54,418 nucleotides of DNA from Paludibacteraceae bacterium. Its GTDB lineage: Bacteria; Bacteroidota; Bacteroidia; Bacteroidales; Paludibacteraceae. The position numbers were made by a program, and so were the translations under genes. Under the pieces are notes generated by a model. It was given only the letters and a program-made list of their open reading frames with translations. It was not told the origin of the DNA and searched no databases. The stretch lies in the NCBI GenBank assembly GCA_017448985.1, contig JAFSKL010000008.1, positions 1 to 54,418 of the forward strand, in the 5' to 3' direction. Shown piece by piece: positions 17,434 to 27,600 of this stretch (position 1 is the first letter of the stretch; every line of letters begins with the position of its first letter).

Positions 17434-20400
17434 TCAGAATGATATTTCCAAACCACCTTGGAACGTACGTCCGACAGGATAGTTCTCTGAATAGAAGCCG
17501 GCAAGACTATAGGTCGATTTCTCCAGCGTGATTTCCGGGTCCATACCGGAGAACTTAGACGCTGTGAAGAGGTTGTCTGCCGAGAAATAGATACGACACT
17601 TGGTCATGTGTGCCTTCTTGATCAGTTGTGCAGGGAAATCGTAACCAACGGTCAAGTTCTTGAGACGGAAGTACGAGCCATCCTCCAGATAACGGGACGA
17701 GATCTGGTTTGCGTTCTTGTTACCGTTCAGCGTTGCTTTTGGGTGGGTAGCTCCGTTAGGGTCTTCTGCCGTCCAACGTTTCCAACCGAGTTTCGCATTC
17801 TCAATAGAGAGCTGGTTGTAACCCAGGTATGCACCATCGGCATCAGACGAGTGACGCGTGTAGTTGTAAATCATATTGCCATACTGGAAGTTACTGTTCA
17901 TATGGATGAAGATACCCTTCCAACTCAATTGGGTATTGATACCCCCGGAGAACAACGGAGTAGCTTTGCCTACAGCATGAGCCAACGTAGCGTTGTAGTC
18001 ATTAGTAGTCGTCTTGTTGCCTGCGGCATCCAAGATATAGTTACCATCTTCATCTACGCAGTACCAGAGCGGGTCACCATTAGCAGGATCAACACCTGCC
18101 CATTCTTTGAGCCACCATGTGTAAATGTCCTCGCCCTCAGCGATACGCTGGTTAACAGACGATGCTTGCTGGAAGATCGGAGTGTGGCCCGGCAGACTGG
18201 TGACGCGGTTCTGGTTGAAACCGATGTTGAAACCGATATCCCAACGCCAGCCGTTCAGGTTAATCACATTGGCATCAAAGTTGAACTCCACACCACGGTT
18301 GCGAACGGCACCGATGTTCTTCATCACCTCGTAGAAACCGGATGAAGGCGGTTGCGGTTCGTAGAGCAACAGTTCGGTATTATCCGTCTGATAGAGGTCA
18401 ATAGACATGTTGATGCGATCGATGAACGCTAAGTCAATACCGACAGCAGCCATATTGGCGGTTTCCCAGTGAAGATTCGGGTTAGCCAAACGGCTCGGAC
18501 TTGCTGCTACATTGTTCTGATAGAGAGCACTGAGCGAATAGGTGGACAAGTACTGGTAAGCAGGTATATCGCTATTACCCGTAATACCGTACGAAGCACG
18601 AAGTTTGAGGAACGAAACGACATCCTGATCTTTCATGAAGGTCTCGTTTGAAATCAACCAGCTGGCTGCCACAGAGGGGAAGTGACCTACACGATGATAA
18701 GCACCGAAGTTAGAACTTCCCTCCACACGATAAGTACCGGTGATAAAATAGCGTTTGCCATAGTCATAGCTGGCTTGTATAAATGCAGCCCAGCTCTTAC
18801 CCGGCATAATATAACTGCCGTTAGCCAACGGAGAGGATGAGTTCAGCGCTTGTACACCGTTCGGCATCCCGACACCCGAAGCGTTCACATATTCAGATTG
18901 CCACGTGCTCCACTCTTGTCCGATCATGGCGTTGAAAGAGTGCTTATCCCACTGATAGCCACCCTTCAGGATATTGGTCGTACCAAAGGACTTGCTTTGA
19001 CCGGTACCTTTGTATAAATAACCTTCCTGATACGATGTATTGTATGTACGCGGATCAATATACTCCGAAGAGAGCCAGTGACCGGCACCGAACGTGTTCG
19101 TTGTCGAGAAATGCAACCAATCCGTGAAGTGTACATTCAACTGCAGCACGCCTGCGAAATCGAAGTTATCCGATTTGGAGTAGTTGTATTGGGTGCCATG
19201 CAGCGAGTTCCAGGTCTCCTGGCTCCACCATTTACCACCATTGTCCGGACGCTTACCGCTATTGATATATACATACTGGTTAGTCACGTTGCCGTTCTCG
19301 TCATATACATACGGGCAGTCCCACGGCATCTTGAAGAATGCGTCACCCAGCATCGTCCAGCTGGACGGATAGTCCACACTCGATTTGCTGAAGTCCACCT
19401 TAATGTTCATATCGAGCCATTTGGTGATGTCTGCCTTGAGAGAAGCGTGACCTGCCACCTTCTGCATCCCGGTAGATTTCAAGGTTCCTTGCTCACCGAA
19501 GTAATCGAGAGATACATAATAACCTACGTGCTCCGAACCCCCGTGTACAGCCACGTTGTAGTTCTGGATAACGCCGGTGTGGAAGAACTCATCCTGCCAT
19601 TTCCAGTCCTGCTCCAGCAGCGACTCCGGATACGACAGTTTGAATACGGTCGGAGAGAAGAGTTGGCTGTGGAAATTGTAGAGCTCAGCCGAGTTCATCA
19701 TACGATAGTTGCCGAACAAAGCCTGCTTGGCACCGGCAGTAGCCTTGAGGTCCACATGTACTTTGTCGTTTTTCTTACCGGACTTGGTCGTTACAACGAT
19801 AACACCACCGGCACCTTGTGCACCGTAGATACCCGTTGAACCGGCGTCTTTCAATACGGAGATAGTCTCAACATCGTTGGGGTTGAAAGCACCTCCCATC
19901 ACACCATCCACTACATAGATAGGTGCGGAACCTGCATTGATAGAACCTGTACCGCGGATACGGATCTGAGCGGCATCACCCGGTTGACCACCGGCGTTAG
20001 ATACTGTCAAACCGGCTACCTTACCTTGAAGCATGTTTCCGATATCACTCGTGGTAACATCGGTCAATTCTTCAGCCGAAACAGTAACAACGGCAGAGGA
20101 AAGTTCTGCTTTCTTTACCGCCGAATAACCGAGCGATACGACTTCCTGGAGTTGCAATGCATCTGCCTCCATAATGATCTGCATTTCCGGAACGGCACGC
20201 AGCTCAATAGTCTTGTAGCCGATGTACGACAACTGCAGCGTAGCCTTGTCGGGAACAGTCAGTTCGAAGTTTCCATCGAAATCTGTTACCGTACCGGTGG
20301 ATGTACCCACAACGACGACACTCACACCAATCATCGGCTCCGAGCCGTCTGCATCGATCACCATACCTTTGACGTTAATGTCGGCAAATGCCGCTGTAAC

Positions 20401-20439
20401 GATCAACAGGCTGAAAAAGATTGTTTGTAATCGTTTCAT
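17434..20439 (-). CDS. susC: SusC/RagA TonB-dependent outer-membrane transporter
   Basis: TonB-linked beta-barrel of 1001 residues that imports the oligosaccharide held by SusD. Signal peptide to about residue 19 (MKRLQTIFFSLLIVTAAFA), a carboxypeptidase-regulatory-like domain (VKGMVIDADGSEPMIGVSVV ... LSYIGYKTIEL), the SusC family box LQEVVSLGYSAVKK, the plug (LQGKVAGLTVSNAGG ... IRIRGTGSINAGSAPIYVVDG) and a barrel ending in Phe (GGLEISF). Length is typical of the family. It follows the GH36-like gene by 51 nt. No N-terminal sigma/anti-sigma extension is present, so control is probably from the divergent DeoR-type regulator and not a trans-envelope system. Confidence 0.97.
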   Translation of the reverse strand: MKRLQTIFFSLLIVTAAFADINVKGMVIDADGSEPMIGVSVVVVGTSTGTVTDFDGNFELTVPDKATLQLSYIGYKTIELRAVPEMQIIMEADALQLQEVVSLGYSAVKKAELSSAVVTVSAEELTDVTTSDIGNMLQGKVAGLTVSNAGGQPGDAAQIRIRGTGSINAGSAPIYVVDGVMGGAFNPNDVETISVLKDAGSTGIYGAQGAGGVIVVTTKSGKKNDKVHVDLKATAGAKQALFGNYRMMNSAELYNFHSQLFSPTVFKLSYPESLLEQDWKWQDEFFHTGVIQNYNVAVHGGSEHVGYYVSLDYFGEQGTLKSTGMQKVAGHASLKADITKWLDMNIKVDFSKSSVDYPSSWTMLGDAFFKMPWDCPYVYDENGNVTNQYVYINSGKRPDNGGKWWSQETWNSLHGTQYNYSKSDNFDFAGVLQLNVHFTDWLHFSTTNTFGAGHWLSSEYIDPRTYNTSYQEGYLYKGTGQSKSFGTTNILKGGYQWDKHSFNAMIGQEWSTWQSEYVNASGVGMPNGVQALNSSSPLANGSYIMPGKSWAAFIQASYDYGKRYFITGTYRVEGSSNFGAYHRVGHFPSVAASWLISNETFMKDQDVVSFLKLRASYGITGNSDIPAYQYLSTYSLSALYQNNVAASPSRLANPNLHWETANMAAVGIDLAFIDRINMSIDLYQTDNTELLLYEPQPPSSGFYEVMKNIGAVRNRGVEFNFDANVINLNGWRWDIGFNIGFNQNRVTSLPGHTPIFQQASSVNQRIAEGEDIYTWWLKEWAGVDPANGDPLWYCVDEDGNYILDAAGNKTTTNDYNATLAHAVGKATPLFSGGINTQLSWKGIFIHMNSNFQYGNMIYNYTRHSSDADGAYLGYNQLSIENAKLGWKRWTAEDPNGATHPKATLNGNKNANQISSRYLEDGSYFRLKNLTVGYDFPAQLIKKAHMTKCRIYFSADNLFTASKFSGMDPEITLEKSTYSLAGFYSENYPVGRTFQGGLEISF

Positions 20440-20490
20440 GGAATTAAGAGTTTAATTAATAATAAGTATTATATCTAGTAGTACTAGTTT

Positions 20491-22434
20491 TTATCGTTCT
20501 AATTTTTCCGTCAGTTTCAACAGATAGCTGCGCTCAAAGTTGACATCGATAAACGGATTACTGCCTTCTACAGTGAAAGAACGCGGTTCATCGGCAGTGT
20601 ACTCAAGCGCTGTATAGGTCTTATCCGGATTCAGTCCGCGAAGTTCGAGTGTACCCTCAAAGGACGGAACCGGCACCGTGACGGCATCTACGTGGGAAGG
20701 ATCCATAGCTCCTTCCGGAGCCACAGGATCCACATAGAAGGCATAATAGAGCGAACCGTTCTGACGGATAACATGTGCCTCGGGATAGTCATAGCCCCAT
20801 GTATAGAGGTTGAGGTACTCGCCGCGAGCCAAGTTATTCTCTTTGTAGATCTTCATCCATTTGCGGAGGAGCGCTTCTTTCTCCGGAGTCAGAAGGAACG
20901 GACCTTCACTCCAGTCGGGGTTATCTTTCGGCCACGTGAACTTGGTGCCGATCACAGAACCCGTACCGATCTGCGAAGCAAAATCGTTACCGCCATCCGT
21001 CAATTCGATGTGATCACCATAATAAGCCAGATTCGGCGCCAACGCAGCATATGCTTTGCGTTTCATACGTACCTGGCGCGAGGACATCGGGTCAGAAGCC
21101 ACCGCCTGGTTGATTTGCGGGATGATCCAGTAGTTCACGGCGCAACCGCAGGGACAGATCTGAATCACCGCATCCGGTTTGTACTGACGCGCCTCCTTAT
21201 AAATCTTCTCGTAATAGGTGTACATCTTTTCCGGGGCTTCCCATGCACTCTCCAGACCGGTGTTCTCGTTATAATCGGGCAGACAGCAATTCAGGTGCTG
21301 ACCATCGATCTTCAGTCCGTCGAAATTCCACCTGCGCAGGAACATATTTAACAAGTCGCGCGTGTACGCGTCTGTAGCGGGATTGATGGGCGACAGATAC
21401 CAACTGTCCCACCATGTGATGTACTCATGGGCCCATTCATCGGTCAACAGCAACATCTCGGGGTGCTCTTTCACCAGTTTGGTATCCGGATCGGCAGCCA
21501 GCGGTGCCCACCATAGTTTGGCTTTCATACCGCGCTTATGTACCTCGTCCGTGATATGACGCATATCGGCATCACCGCCGGGGAAATACTGGTTGGTATT
21601 CCAGTCGCCTTCAGCAATCTGATAACCGTCATCGATGTCCACCCAAGTGAAACCGAGATCAGCCACCTTGTCCAAGGTACCCAACACCATGTTCATCTTG
21701 AAGGGACGTCCGTATCCCCAAGCACACCAAACGGGCTCAAAGGCCTCCGGTTCCGAAGGTTGCATCTCGATGCCGAGATTAGCTTGCATATAGTCGGAGA
21801 AAATACGGAGTGCATTGAAATAGTCGCCTTCGTGGGTCAGACGGAAAGCGCGGAAGCACTGCAGTGTGTCTCCTGTTTCCAGCATAACGGGTTCCGGCAG
21901 GTTATAATGAAGACGCGCCGACACTTTGTTGTCATAGCGTTTCCATTCAACCGGCATCGAAATCATACGGAGCACCGGCTCAAAGAGTCCAATTGCCACA
22001 CCGCCGTCACGCTGCCAAAGATCCAGAACGGGAATACCGCCTCCGTAATCGGAGTTGTTCATACCGAGGTAGTTCTCTTTGGCGAATCCTTCGGTCACGG
22101 GCAATACCCAGTCCAAACGGGCATTGGAGGAGGTAGGTTGCAGTGACCAGACGACAGTGTCTTTCGCAGGCATCTCAAAGCGGCAGAGGTCGTATGCCTT
22201 GACCGTGACAGGCTTACCGAGATTGATGAAAGCAGTCTCGATCACTTCCAGTCCCGGCACACCTTCAACAGGCTTGACGGTCTGCTGTTTAACGATGTTG
22301 AAACCATCTTGCTTGAACGGAAACGAAGCCATCTCTGTCTCTGCGCAGTACAGGCGCTCCGTGTCCGGCTTGGACGAACAAGCCGTGCCGAGAAGAGCCG
22401 CTGCTGCAAGAAGGATGTAAAGTGACTTTTTCAT
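20491..22434 (-). CDS. GH36-like (clan GH-D) alpha-galactosidase lipoprotein
   Basis: Predicted lipoprotein glycosidase of 647 residues (signal MKKSLYILLAAAALLGTACSS). An N-terminal beta-sandwich is followed by a TIM barrel with FTWVDIDDGYQ, KAKLWWAPLAADP and the likely nucleophile Asp in FDGLKIDGQ (about residue 372); the candidate acid/base lies in AVASDPMSSRQ (about residue 445). The layout fits GH36 alpha-galactosidases/alpha-N-acetylgalactosaminidases, though sequence is divergent and another clan GH-D family is possible. It starts 3 nt after the amidohydrolase gene, indicating tight coupling. With the GH31 enzyme it suggests a substrate with alpha-linked galactose or GalNAc. Confidence 0.82.
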   Translation of the reverse strand: MKKSLYILLAAAALLGTACSSKPDTERLYCAETEMASFPFKQDGFNIVKQQTVKPVEGVPGLEVIETAFINLGKPVTVKAYDLCRFEMPAKDTVVWSLQPTSSNARLDWVLPVTEGFAKENYLGMNNSDYGGGIPVLDLWQRDGGVAIGLFEPVLRMISMPVEWKRYDNKVSARLHYNLPEPVMLETGDTLQCFRAFRLTHEGDYFNALRIFSDYMQANLGIEMQPSEPEAFEPVWCAWGYGRPFKMNMVLGTLDKVADLGFTWVDIDDGYQIAEGDWNTNQYFPGGDADMRHITDEVHKRGMKAKLWWAPLAADPDTKLVKEHPEMLLLTDEWAHEYITWWDSWYLSPINPATDAYTRDLLNMFLRRWNFDGLKIDGQHLNCCLPDYNENTGLESAWEAPEKMYTYYEKIYKEARQYKPDAVIQICPCGCAVNYWIIPQINQAVASDPMSSRQVRMKRKAYAALAPNLAYYGDHIELTDGGNDFASQIGTGSVIGTKFTWPKDNPDWSEGPFLLTPEKEALLRKWMKIYKENNLARGEYLNLYTWGYDYPEAHVIRQNGSLYYAFYVDPVAPEGAMDPSHVDAVTVPVPSFEGTLELRGLNPDKTYTALEYTADEPRSFTVEGSNPFIDVNFERSYLLKLTEKLER

Positions 22435-22437
22435 GGT

Positions 22438-23529
22438 TTATTTGTATTGAGTGAGTATTCTCTCTGCGTTGTCATGGTAGATCTTCTTCAGCACTTCGTC
22501 AGGAAGATTGAATCCGGACAGCGCCCAATGGTATGCGAACTCGGGGCAGTAGAAATGCTCGTCATTGGTCTCCAGAACACGGAAAATAGTCCGATACATC
22601 TCAGGATCCATGCCGTTGTCGGTACCGAAGAGCACGCGGTCCTGATATTTGATAAGGAACTCACGCGTGGCACGAGGCGTATGAGCCGATTCGGCAACGC
22701 GGGCAGAGATATCCACATACATATTGGGATACTTGTCGAGCAAAGCACCCAAACGCGGCCAGTCGTGACTCATATTCAGGTAATGGCAGGCAATGAAAAT
22801 GGTGTTCGGGTTCTCGCGAACGGCGTTCTCGAAAGTCTCCATCAGTTTGTTATAACCGTAGCAGTTGGTAGTATCCACATGCCAATACACAGCGTTCAAC
22901 ATTCCGTCGTTCGTCTCGTCCATCGGCAGGTACATCCAGTACGGCTCTGCAATATGGATACTGATCGGCATCTTCAACTCAGCGCATTTCGCAATAAGCG
23001 GTTTTATGCGCGGGTCATCAATGTGAATATCCTTGCCGTCACCGGGACGCGCATAGGTATCACCCTCACCTTTGTCACCCAACTCACCAACGCCTACAGC
23101 TCCGAGTTCGTTATGATAACGCTCGAGCAGCTGGCAGGCTTTCTCAATTCCTTCCGGCGACATGTCGGTATAGTCGAAGCAGCACCAGAAGCGGAAATGG
23201 TCCTTGTACGGCGCATAGAGCTCTACGTACTCCTCAAAGGGACGACCAATCCAGGAACAGTGCATCACAGCGGTGTTGAGCACACCCACTTCATCCATCG
23301 TCTTGGCCCACTGAGCTACCTCCTCAATATTGGCGGCATAGTCATGGGCGTGCATATCGATGATATCGAACTTAGCACGCTCTACACGGGTCACAGGAAT
23401 ATTATTCACTACAACGGGATTGAAATCCTTCAGCAACACCTTATCTACCGGAGATCCGGCTTGCTCGGGTTGCGAACTGCAGGCTGCCAAAAGGGCAACG
23501 GATGCAATCAAAAAGAGAACTTTTTTCAT
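22438..23529 (-). CDS. amidohydrolase-family (amidohydrolase_2/TatD-like) lipoprotein
   Basis: First gene of the PUL, 363 residues, lipoprotein signal MKKVLFLIASVALLAACSS (Cys17). A metal-dependent TIM-barrel hydrolase is indicated by DMHAHD (His60 and His62), GVGELGDKG, PISIHIAEPYW, FIACHYLNMSHDW and the late Asp in LFGTDNGMDPE. The family cleaves lactones, amides or decarboxylates; the substrate here is unknown. A secreted member opening a PUL is unusual and might remove an acyl or lactone group from a sugar. The start chosen is the second ATG (MKKVLFL), 12 nt inside a longer frame (MRKAMKKV); either gives a signal peptide. Confidence 0.82.
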   Translation of the reverse strand: MKKVLFLIASVALLAACSSQPEQAGSPVDKVLLKDFNPVVVNNIPVTRVERAKFDIIDMHAHDYAANIEEVAQWAKTMDEVGVLNTAVMHCSWIGRPFEEYVELYAPYKDHFRFWCCFDYTDMSPEGIEKACQLLERYHNELGAVGVGELGDKGEGDTYARPGDGKDIHIDDPRIKPLIAKCAELKMPISIHIAEPYWMYLPMDETNDGMLNAVYWHVDTTNCYGYNKLMETFENAVRENPNTIFIACHYLNMSHDWPRLGALLDKYPNMYVDISARVAESAHTPRATREFLIKYQDRVLFGTDNGMDPEMYRTIFRVLETNDEHFYCPEFAYHWALSGFNLPDEVLKKIYHDNAERILTQYK

Positions 23530-23559
23530 GGCTTTTCGCATATGTATTCAAAATCGGGT

Positions 23560-23592
23560 GCAAAGTTACTACTTTTTTTTGATATATCAAAA
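23560..23592 (-). promoter_or_regulatory. PUL promoter with palindromic -33 region
   Basis: On the minus strand TTTG (23588-23591) is 19 nt from TAACTTTGC (23560-23568). The -33 lies within the perfect 16-bp palindrome TTTTGATATATCAAAA (23577-23592). It would drive the amidohydrolase-to-lipoprotein operon. Confidence 0.78.
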
Positions 23593-23677
23593 CAATTTTT
23601 ATATGTTATACAACATATTTTTGGGCATTTTGCTAAGTAAAGTGCACAATTTCAGTATTTTACGCACAAAAATAGGG

Positions 23678-23710
23678 GTTTCGAAAGGTTTCGAAAAACT
23701 GTTCCGAAAC
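23678..23710. promoter_or_regulatory. tandem GTTTCGAAA boxes, candidate DeoR-type operator
   Basis: GTTTCGAAAG (23678-23687) and GTTTCGAAAA (23688-23697) are head-to-tail with 10-bp spacing; a weaker GTTCCGAAAC follows at 23701-23710. They sit just upstream of the regulator's own -33 and about 120 bp upstream of the PUL -7. The same paired boxes occur at 37119-37138 and 37955-37974. Confidence 0.6.
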
Positions 23711-23717
23711 TTTTTTA

Positions 23718-23750
23718 TTTGTATATGTCGGGAAAAAATACTAATTTTGC
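23718..23750 (+). promoter_or_regulatory. promoter of the DeoR-family regulator gene
   Basis: TTTG (23718-23721), 20-nt spacer, TAATTTTGC (23742-23750), 22 nt before the ATG. The GTTTCGAAA boxes end 7-20 nt upstream, a position suited to autoregulation. Confidence 0.8.
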
Positions 23751-23772
23751 AGCGCAAATCGTAAATCATACC

Positions 23773-24549
23773 ATGGATACATCATCAGCAAAAGAGCGTC
23801 GGGCATTGATTATGCGTCTGCTGGAGCAGAATGCCGAAGTGCGCGTGACGGATCTGAGTCGTGATACCGGCATTTCGGAAGTAACGATTCGTAAGGACCT
23901 GACGATTCTGGAGAACCGGCATCTGCTGGTACGGACGCGCGGAGGTGCTATGCGCAGACCCGTCGAGAATCAGAACGAGGACACGACGATTGCCAAGAAG
24001 CAGCTCTTCAACTTCAAGGAGAAAGAGCGCATCGGAGCCGAAGCTGCACGGATGATCAAAGACGGTGATTTCATTATGCTCGATTCCGGCACGACCACAC
24101 TCGAAGTAGCCCGTCATTTAGGGCGGTTTCATGACCTGCACATCGTAACCAATGCGATGAACATAGCCACCGAACTGATGACCTACAAGCGTTTCGAAGT
24201 GGTGCTGCTGGGAGGCAATGTGCGCGTCAACAGTCATTCAACGGTAGGGCCGTTAGCGCTGTCCGTGTTGCGCAATTTCCGAGGATATAAACTCTTCCTT
24301 GGCGTCGATTCGTTCTCCGTGGAGAATGGTGTGTCCACGCCCAGTTTGGAAGAGGCGCTACTGAACCAGCTGATGATTCAACAGGCAGACAAAGTGATTG
24401 CGGTGTTCGATTCGTCCAAATTCAACAAGCGCAGCTATGTGCATATAGCGGACGCGGAACAACTCGACTGTATCATCACCGACAACGCTATCCCAGCGGG
24501 AATGAGCGCCAAACTCAAATCCGCAGGTATTGAAGTAAGAACAGTATGA
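23773..24549 (+). CDS. DeoR/GlpR (AgaR-type) transcriptional regulator
   Basis: Cytoplasmic sugar-phosphate-responsive DNA-binding protein, 258 residues. The N-terminal winged helix-turn-helix (residues ~5-60) has VRVTDLSRDTGISEVTIRKD and ends in the DeoR signature RTRGGAM. The C-terminal sensor domain carries DSGTTTLEVARHL (104-116), VTNAMNIATEL, LLGGNVR and LGVDSFSVENGVSTPSLEEA, the last resembling AgaR-type members. The start MDTSSAKERR follows a promoter by 22 nt; an in-frame ATG at 23719 lies inside that promoter. It is divergent from the PUL and convergent with the sugar-phosphate/phosphoesterase operon, so it is well placed to control both. Effector unknown; a tagatose or galactosamine phosphate would fit the neighbouring enzymes (inference). 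Confidence 0.93.
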   Translation: MDTSSAKERRALIMRLLEQNAEVRVTDLSRDTGISEVTIRKDLTILENRHLLVRTRGGAMRRPVENQNEDTTIAKKQLFNFKEKERIGAEAARMIKDGDFIMLDSGTTTLEVARHLGRFHDLHIVTNAMNIATELMTYKRFEVVLLGGNVRVNSHSTVGPLALSVLRNFRGYKLFLGVDSFSVENGVSTPSLEEALLNQLMIQQADKVIAVFDSSKFNKRSYVHIADAEQLDCIITDNAIPAGMSAKLKSAGIEVRTV

Positions 24550-24580
24550 AAAAAGAGCCGCGCGGCTCTTTTTTCATACT
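24543..24580. terminator. 38-bp perfect palindromic bidirectional terminator
   Basis: A perfect 38-bp palindrome begins AGTATGAAAAAAGAG and ends in its reverse complement, with a GC-rich centre (GAGCCGCGCGGCTC) flanked by A6 and T6. It contains the regulator's stop codon (TGA at 24547-24549), so the hairpin starts within the last codons. It serves both the regulator and the convergent phosphoesterase operon. Confidence 0.92.
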
Positions 24581-24600
24581 ATCGTCTTTCGACTCTCGAC

Positions 24601-27600
24601 TCATTTCACCAACTTACCTGTTGCATCAAAGATGCGACCGTTACGAAGGATATAGAGGTGTCCGTCGCGGATAAACTTCTGTCCTTCTTTGGGATCAGCG
24701 GATATATAGTCAAAACCATTAGGCTTGGAGTGCGGTTTGGTGCGCTTTACCTGCATGGTGTTGATGAGTGTAGCATTGCCGTTCTTGTCCGCCGTGTACG
24801 AGTTTATCTCCAGACAATCGGCCTTAACTGTGAACTTGGTGAAACTCGGAGCACCGGGTTGACCGAACATACCGGTGAACAAGTCGAAGTAGTTCGGTAC
24901 ATTGTGATGGTTGCCGTCAAAGAGGAGAGCAGGATCGGTGGTGTACTTCTCCTCCATCTTCTCACGGCTGTACGGATAGTAGCGTTTGCGACCGCAAGTA
25001 GCGCCGATGAAATACATCGTACCGTTGTCGGTAACGAAGGTACCTCCCTTCTTGCCGGTCATATTCGTATTGGTATTAACCGGTACTGTCTCCACGTCAG
25101 TCACCGCACCTTCTACGGCAGCCCATGTATCCCAGTCCACCGGACCGATTACCTCGTAGCAGTGGTCGTGACCTTGGATGGCAAGGTCGATTTCGCACTC
25201 CTTCAATATCGGAAGCATAAACTTACGGAACAGAGGAATCTCATTGTCCTCGGAGTGGCCCGAACCGGAGAAGATATTCTTATGCGCCAAGGTAACACGG
25301 TACTTTGTATTTGGATGCAAGGCAATTTGCTCCTTGAACCAATTCTTTACATCCGTTGAGAGGTAAGTAGAAGCCATCGAGGTCTCACCGCTCGACGAAC
25401 GCCACCAGTCTTGCAACGAATATACGAGGAACAACACGTCGCCATAAACGAAACTGTATGTGATACCATGGAACTGCGGTCTATAACTAGCCGGAACTGA
25501 CATCGCAAAATCAGTAGGCGTATTGAAATGGTAATCGTAGTTGAGGTTAGGACTGTCATCGTGGTTTCCGTCCGTCGGCACAATAGGCATCTGCATGATG
25601 ACCGGTTTGATACTTTCCTCAAACCAACGTTCCCACTCCCATTCGGAGTTCTGCGCGGTACCCGTTTCCACAAAGTCACCGGGGAAGAGGCAGAATCGTG
25701 CATCTGGAGCGGTAGCCGCTGCGGCTGTAGCACACCATTTGGCATTCTCCACATACTCCGCATCCATAATATGACTGTCGGACATGTAGAGGAACGAGAA
25801 CTCTCCTTGATTATTGTCCTGGGTGCGGAAATGACCGATTTCACTCCAGTGGCCTTCATTACCTACACGCCAACTATACGCCGTACCCGGAGTCAGATTC
25901 TCTGCCAGTGCACTATGGCTCTCATAGACAAACTTCGTATTACCCGGCAGTTTGGCTGCTTTGGCAATACCGGAAGTGGAAACAGCGTATTGCAATGCCG
26001 GAGTCGTAGCTGACTGCGCATTCAGCGTAATCATATTCGTTCCTTGCTCAAAGTCCGCTGCCGTTGCATTGGCCATCGGCAGAATCTGTACCTGGCCCTG
26101 CGTAACACCTGCGTTGGTGAACCAGCAGAACGCCATACGTGTCATCGGATTGCCGTTGATATTGGCTACCATGTTATACGGTTCCTCTTTGCCGACCAGA
26201 TTAGCAATCGCGGTATTCATCTCATCAATCTTACCGGCTATGCTCGGCAGGTCGCTCTCCGGATTCAGACTGTCTATACGTGCCGCCTCTTTGGCAATCA
26301 GGAACGGAATGAAACTCGGAACGGTGTAATCCTCTATCTTGTACAACTCGTCTGCTGCCAGTACTTCGTCCGGATATTTGGTCTGAGGAACAGGCAGCAC
26401 AACGACTACAGCTGAAGCCGTAAAGCCGCCGTCCTGGGTTTGCACATGTGCAATAGTGGTATCCTCTTTCAAACCGGTTACTGCACCGTTATGAATGGTC
26501 GCGATTGTCTCATCGTCAATCGTCCAGTTGAGACGTTTGTTATTGGCATTCGCCGGTTCAATCAGCGCAATCAGCGTACCCGACTGACCTTTGATCACCT
26601 TAAGCGTGTCTTGAACTATTGAAACACCAGTTACCGCAATAACGACAGCATCCGGGTCATATTCATACGCGCCGATATCCACACCGTCACCTTTCGGACG
26701 AATCACACCGTCAATATCTTGCTCCGGTGCATGGTTGACATCACCTTTGTCCAGCAATGCTGCCGATGCGTCAGTCAGTGAGAAGTCCGCATTACGCATC
26801 GCGGCAATCTGTCCTGCATCTTGCGGCGCTCCGACAAAGGTAGTCGGGTTGCGGAAGTTCGGACCGTCTGTGACATTATTGTCACTGTTGAGCAACGGCG
26901 TGAGGAATTTACCGGAACTGGTAGAAGCGTCATCGGCTACGTTGTGGCTGCCGCTTGCGCTGGAAGAAATGTAATTGACGTGCTCCGTAAAGCCATCCAC
27001 GGCTCTGTTCCCCCAGAAGACGGAGTTATACACACCGCCGGCTTCCGAGCAGTAACCCGCATATTGTTCACCCCAGTTATTGCAAACGGTACAGTTGTAC
27101 ACTTGTCCGCCGTCGTTATAAATACCGCCGGAGTTAGGCCAACCGCTTACGCTCGCGCTGTTGTTGTACAAGACGCAGTTGCGCACGATACCTCCACTTT
27201 CATTGCGAATGGTGCCGTATTTGCCTTGGCAGCCACGGATGACACAGTTCTCAATCAGCGCGCCCTTGTTACGGATAGCACCGCCGGAACTGGTAGAAGA
27301 GCAGAGCTCGATCAGACAGTTACGGATAACAGCTTGTACTGCTGCATTGCCTTGCTCGACGTGAATAGCACCACCGTTCGAACCGTGGCAGTTGATGAAC
27401 TTACAGTTGCTTACAATCATGTTACCACGCATAAACATTGCACCGCCTTCGCTGCTATGCTCTGCGTTCTGCATCGTCAGACCGTCAATGGTGATGAGAG
27501 TAGCAGGCGGTGCATCGTACTTGACGATGATCCACTTACCCAAATCCGTACCGTCGAGGACGGTCTCATACAACTCTATGTCACGTTCGCCTGTGGCGGC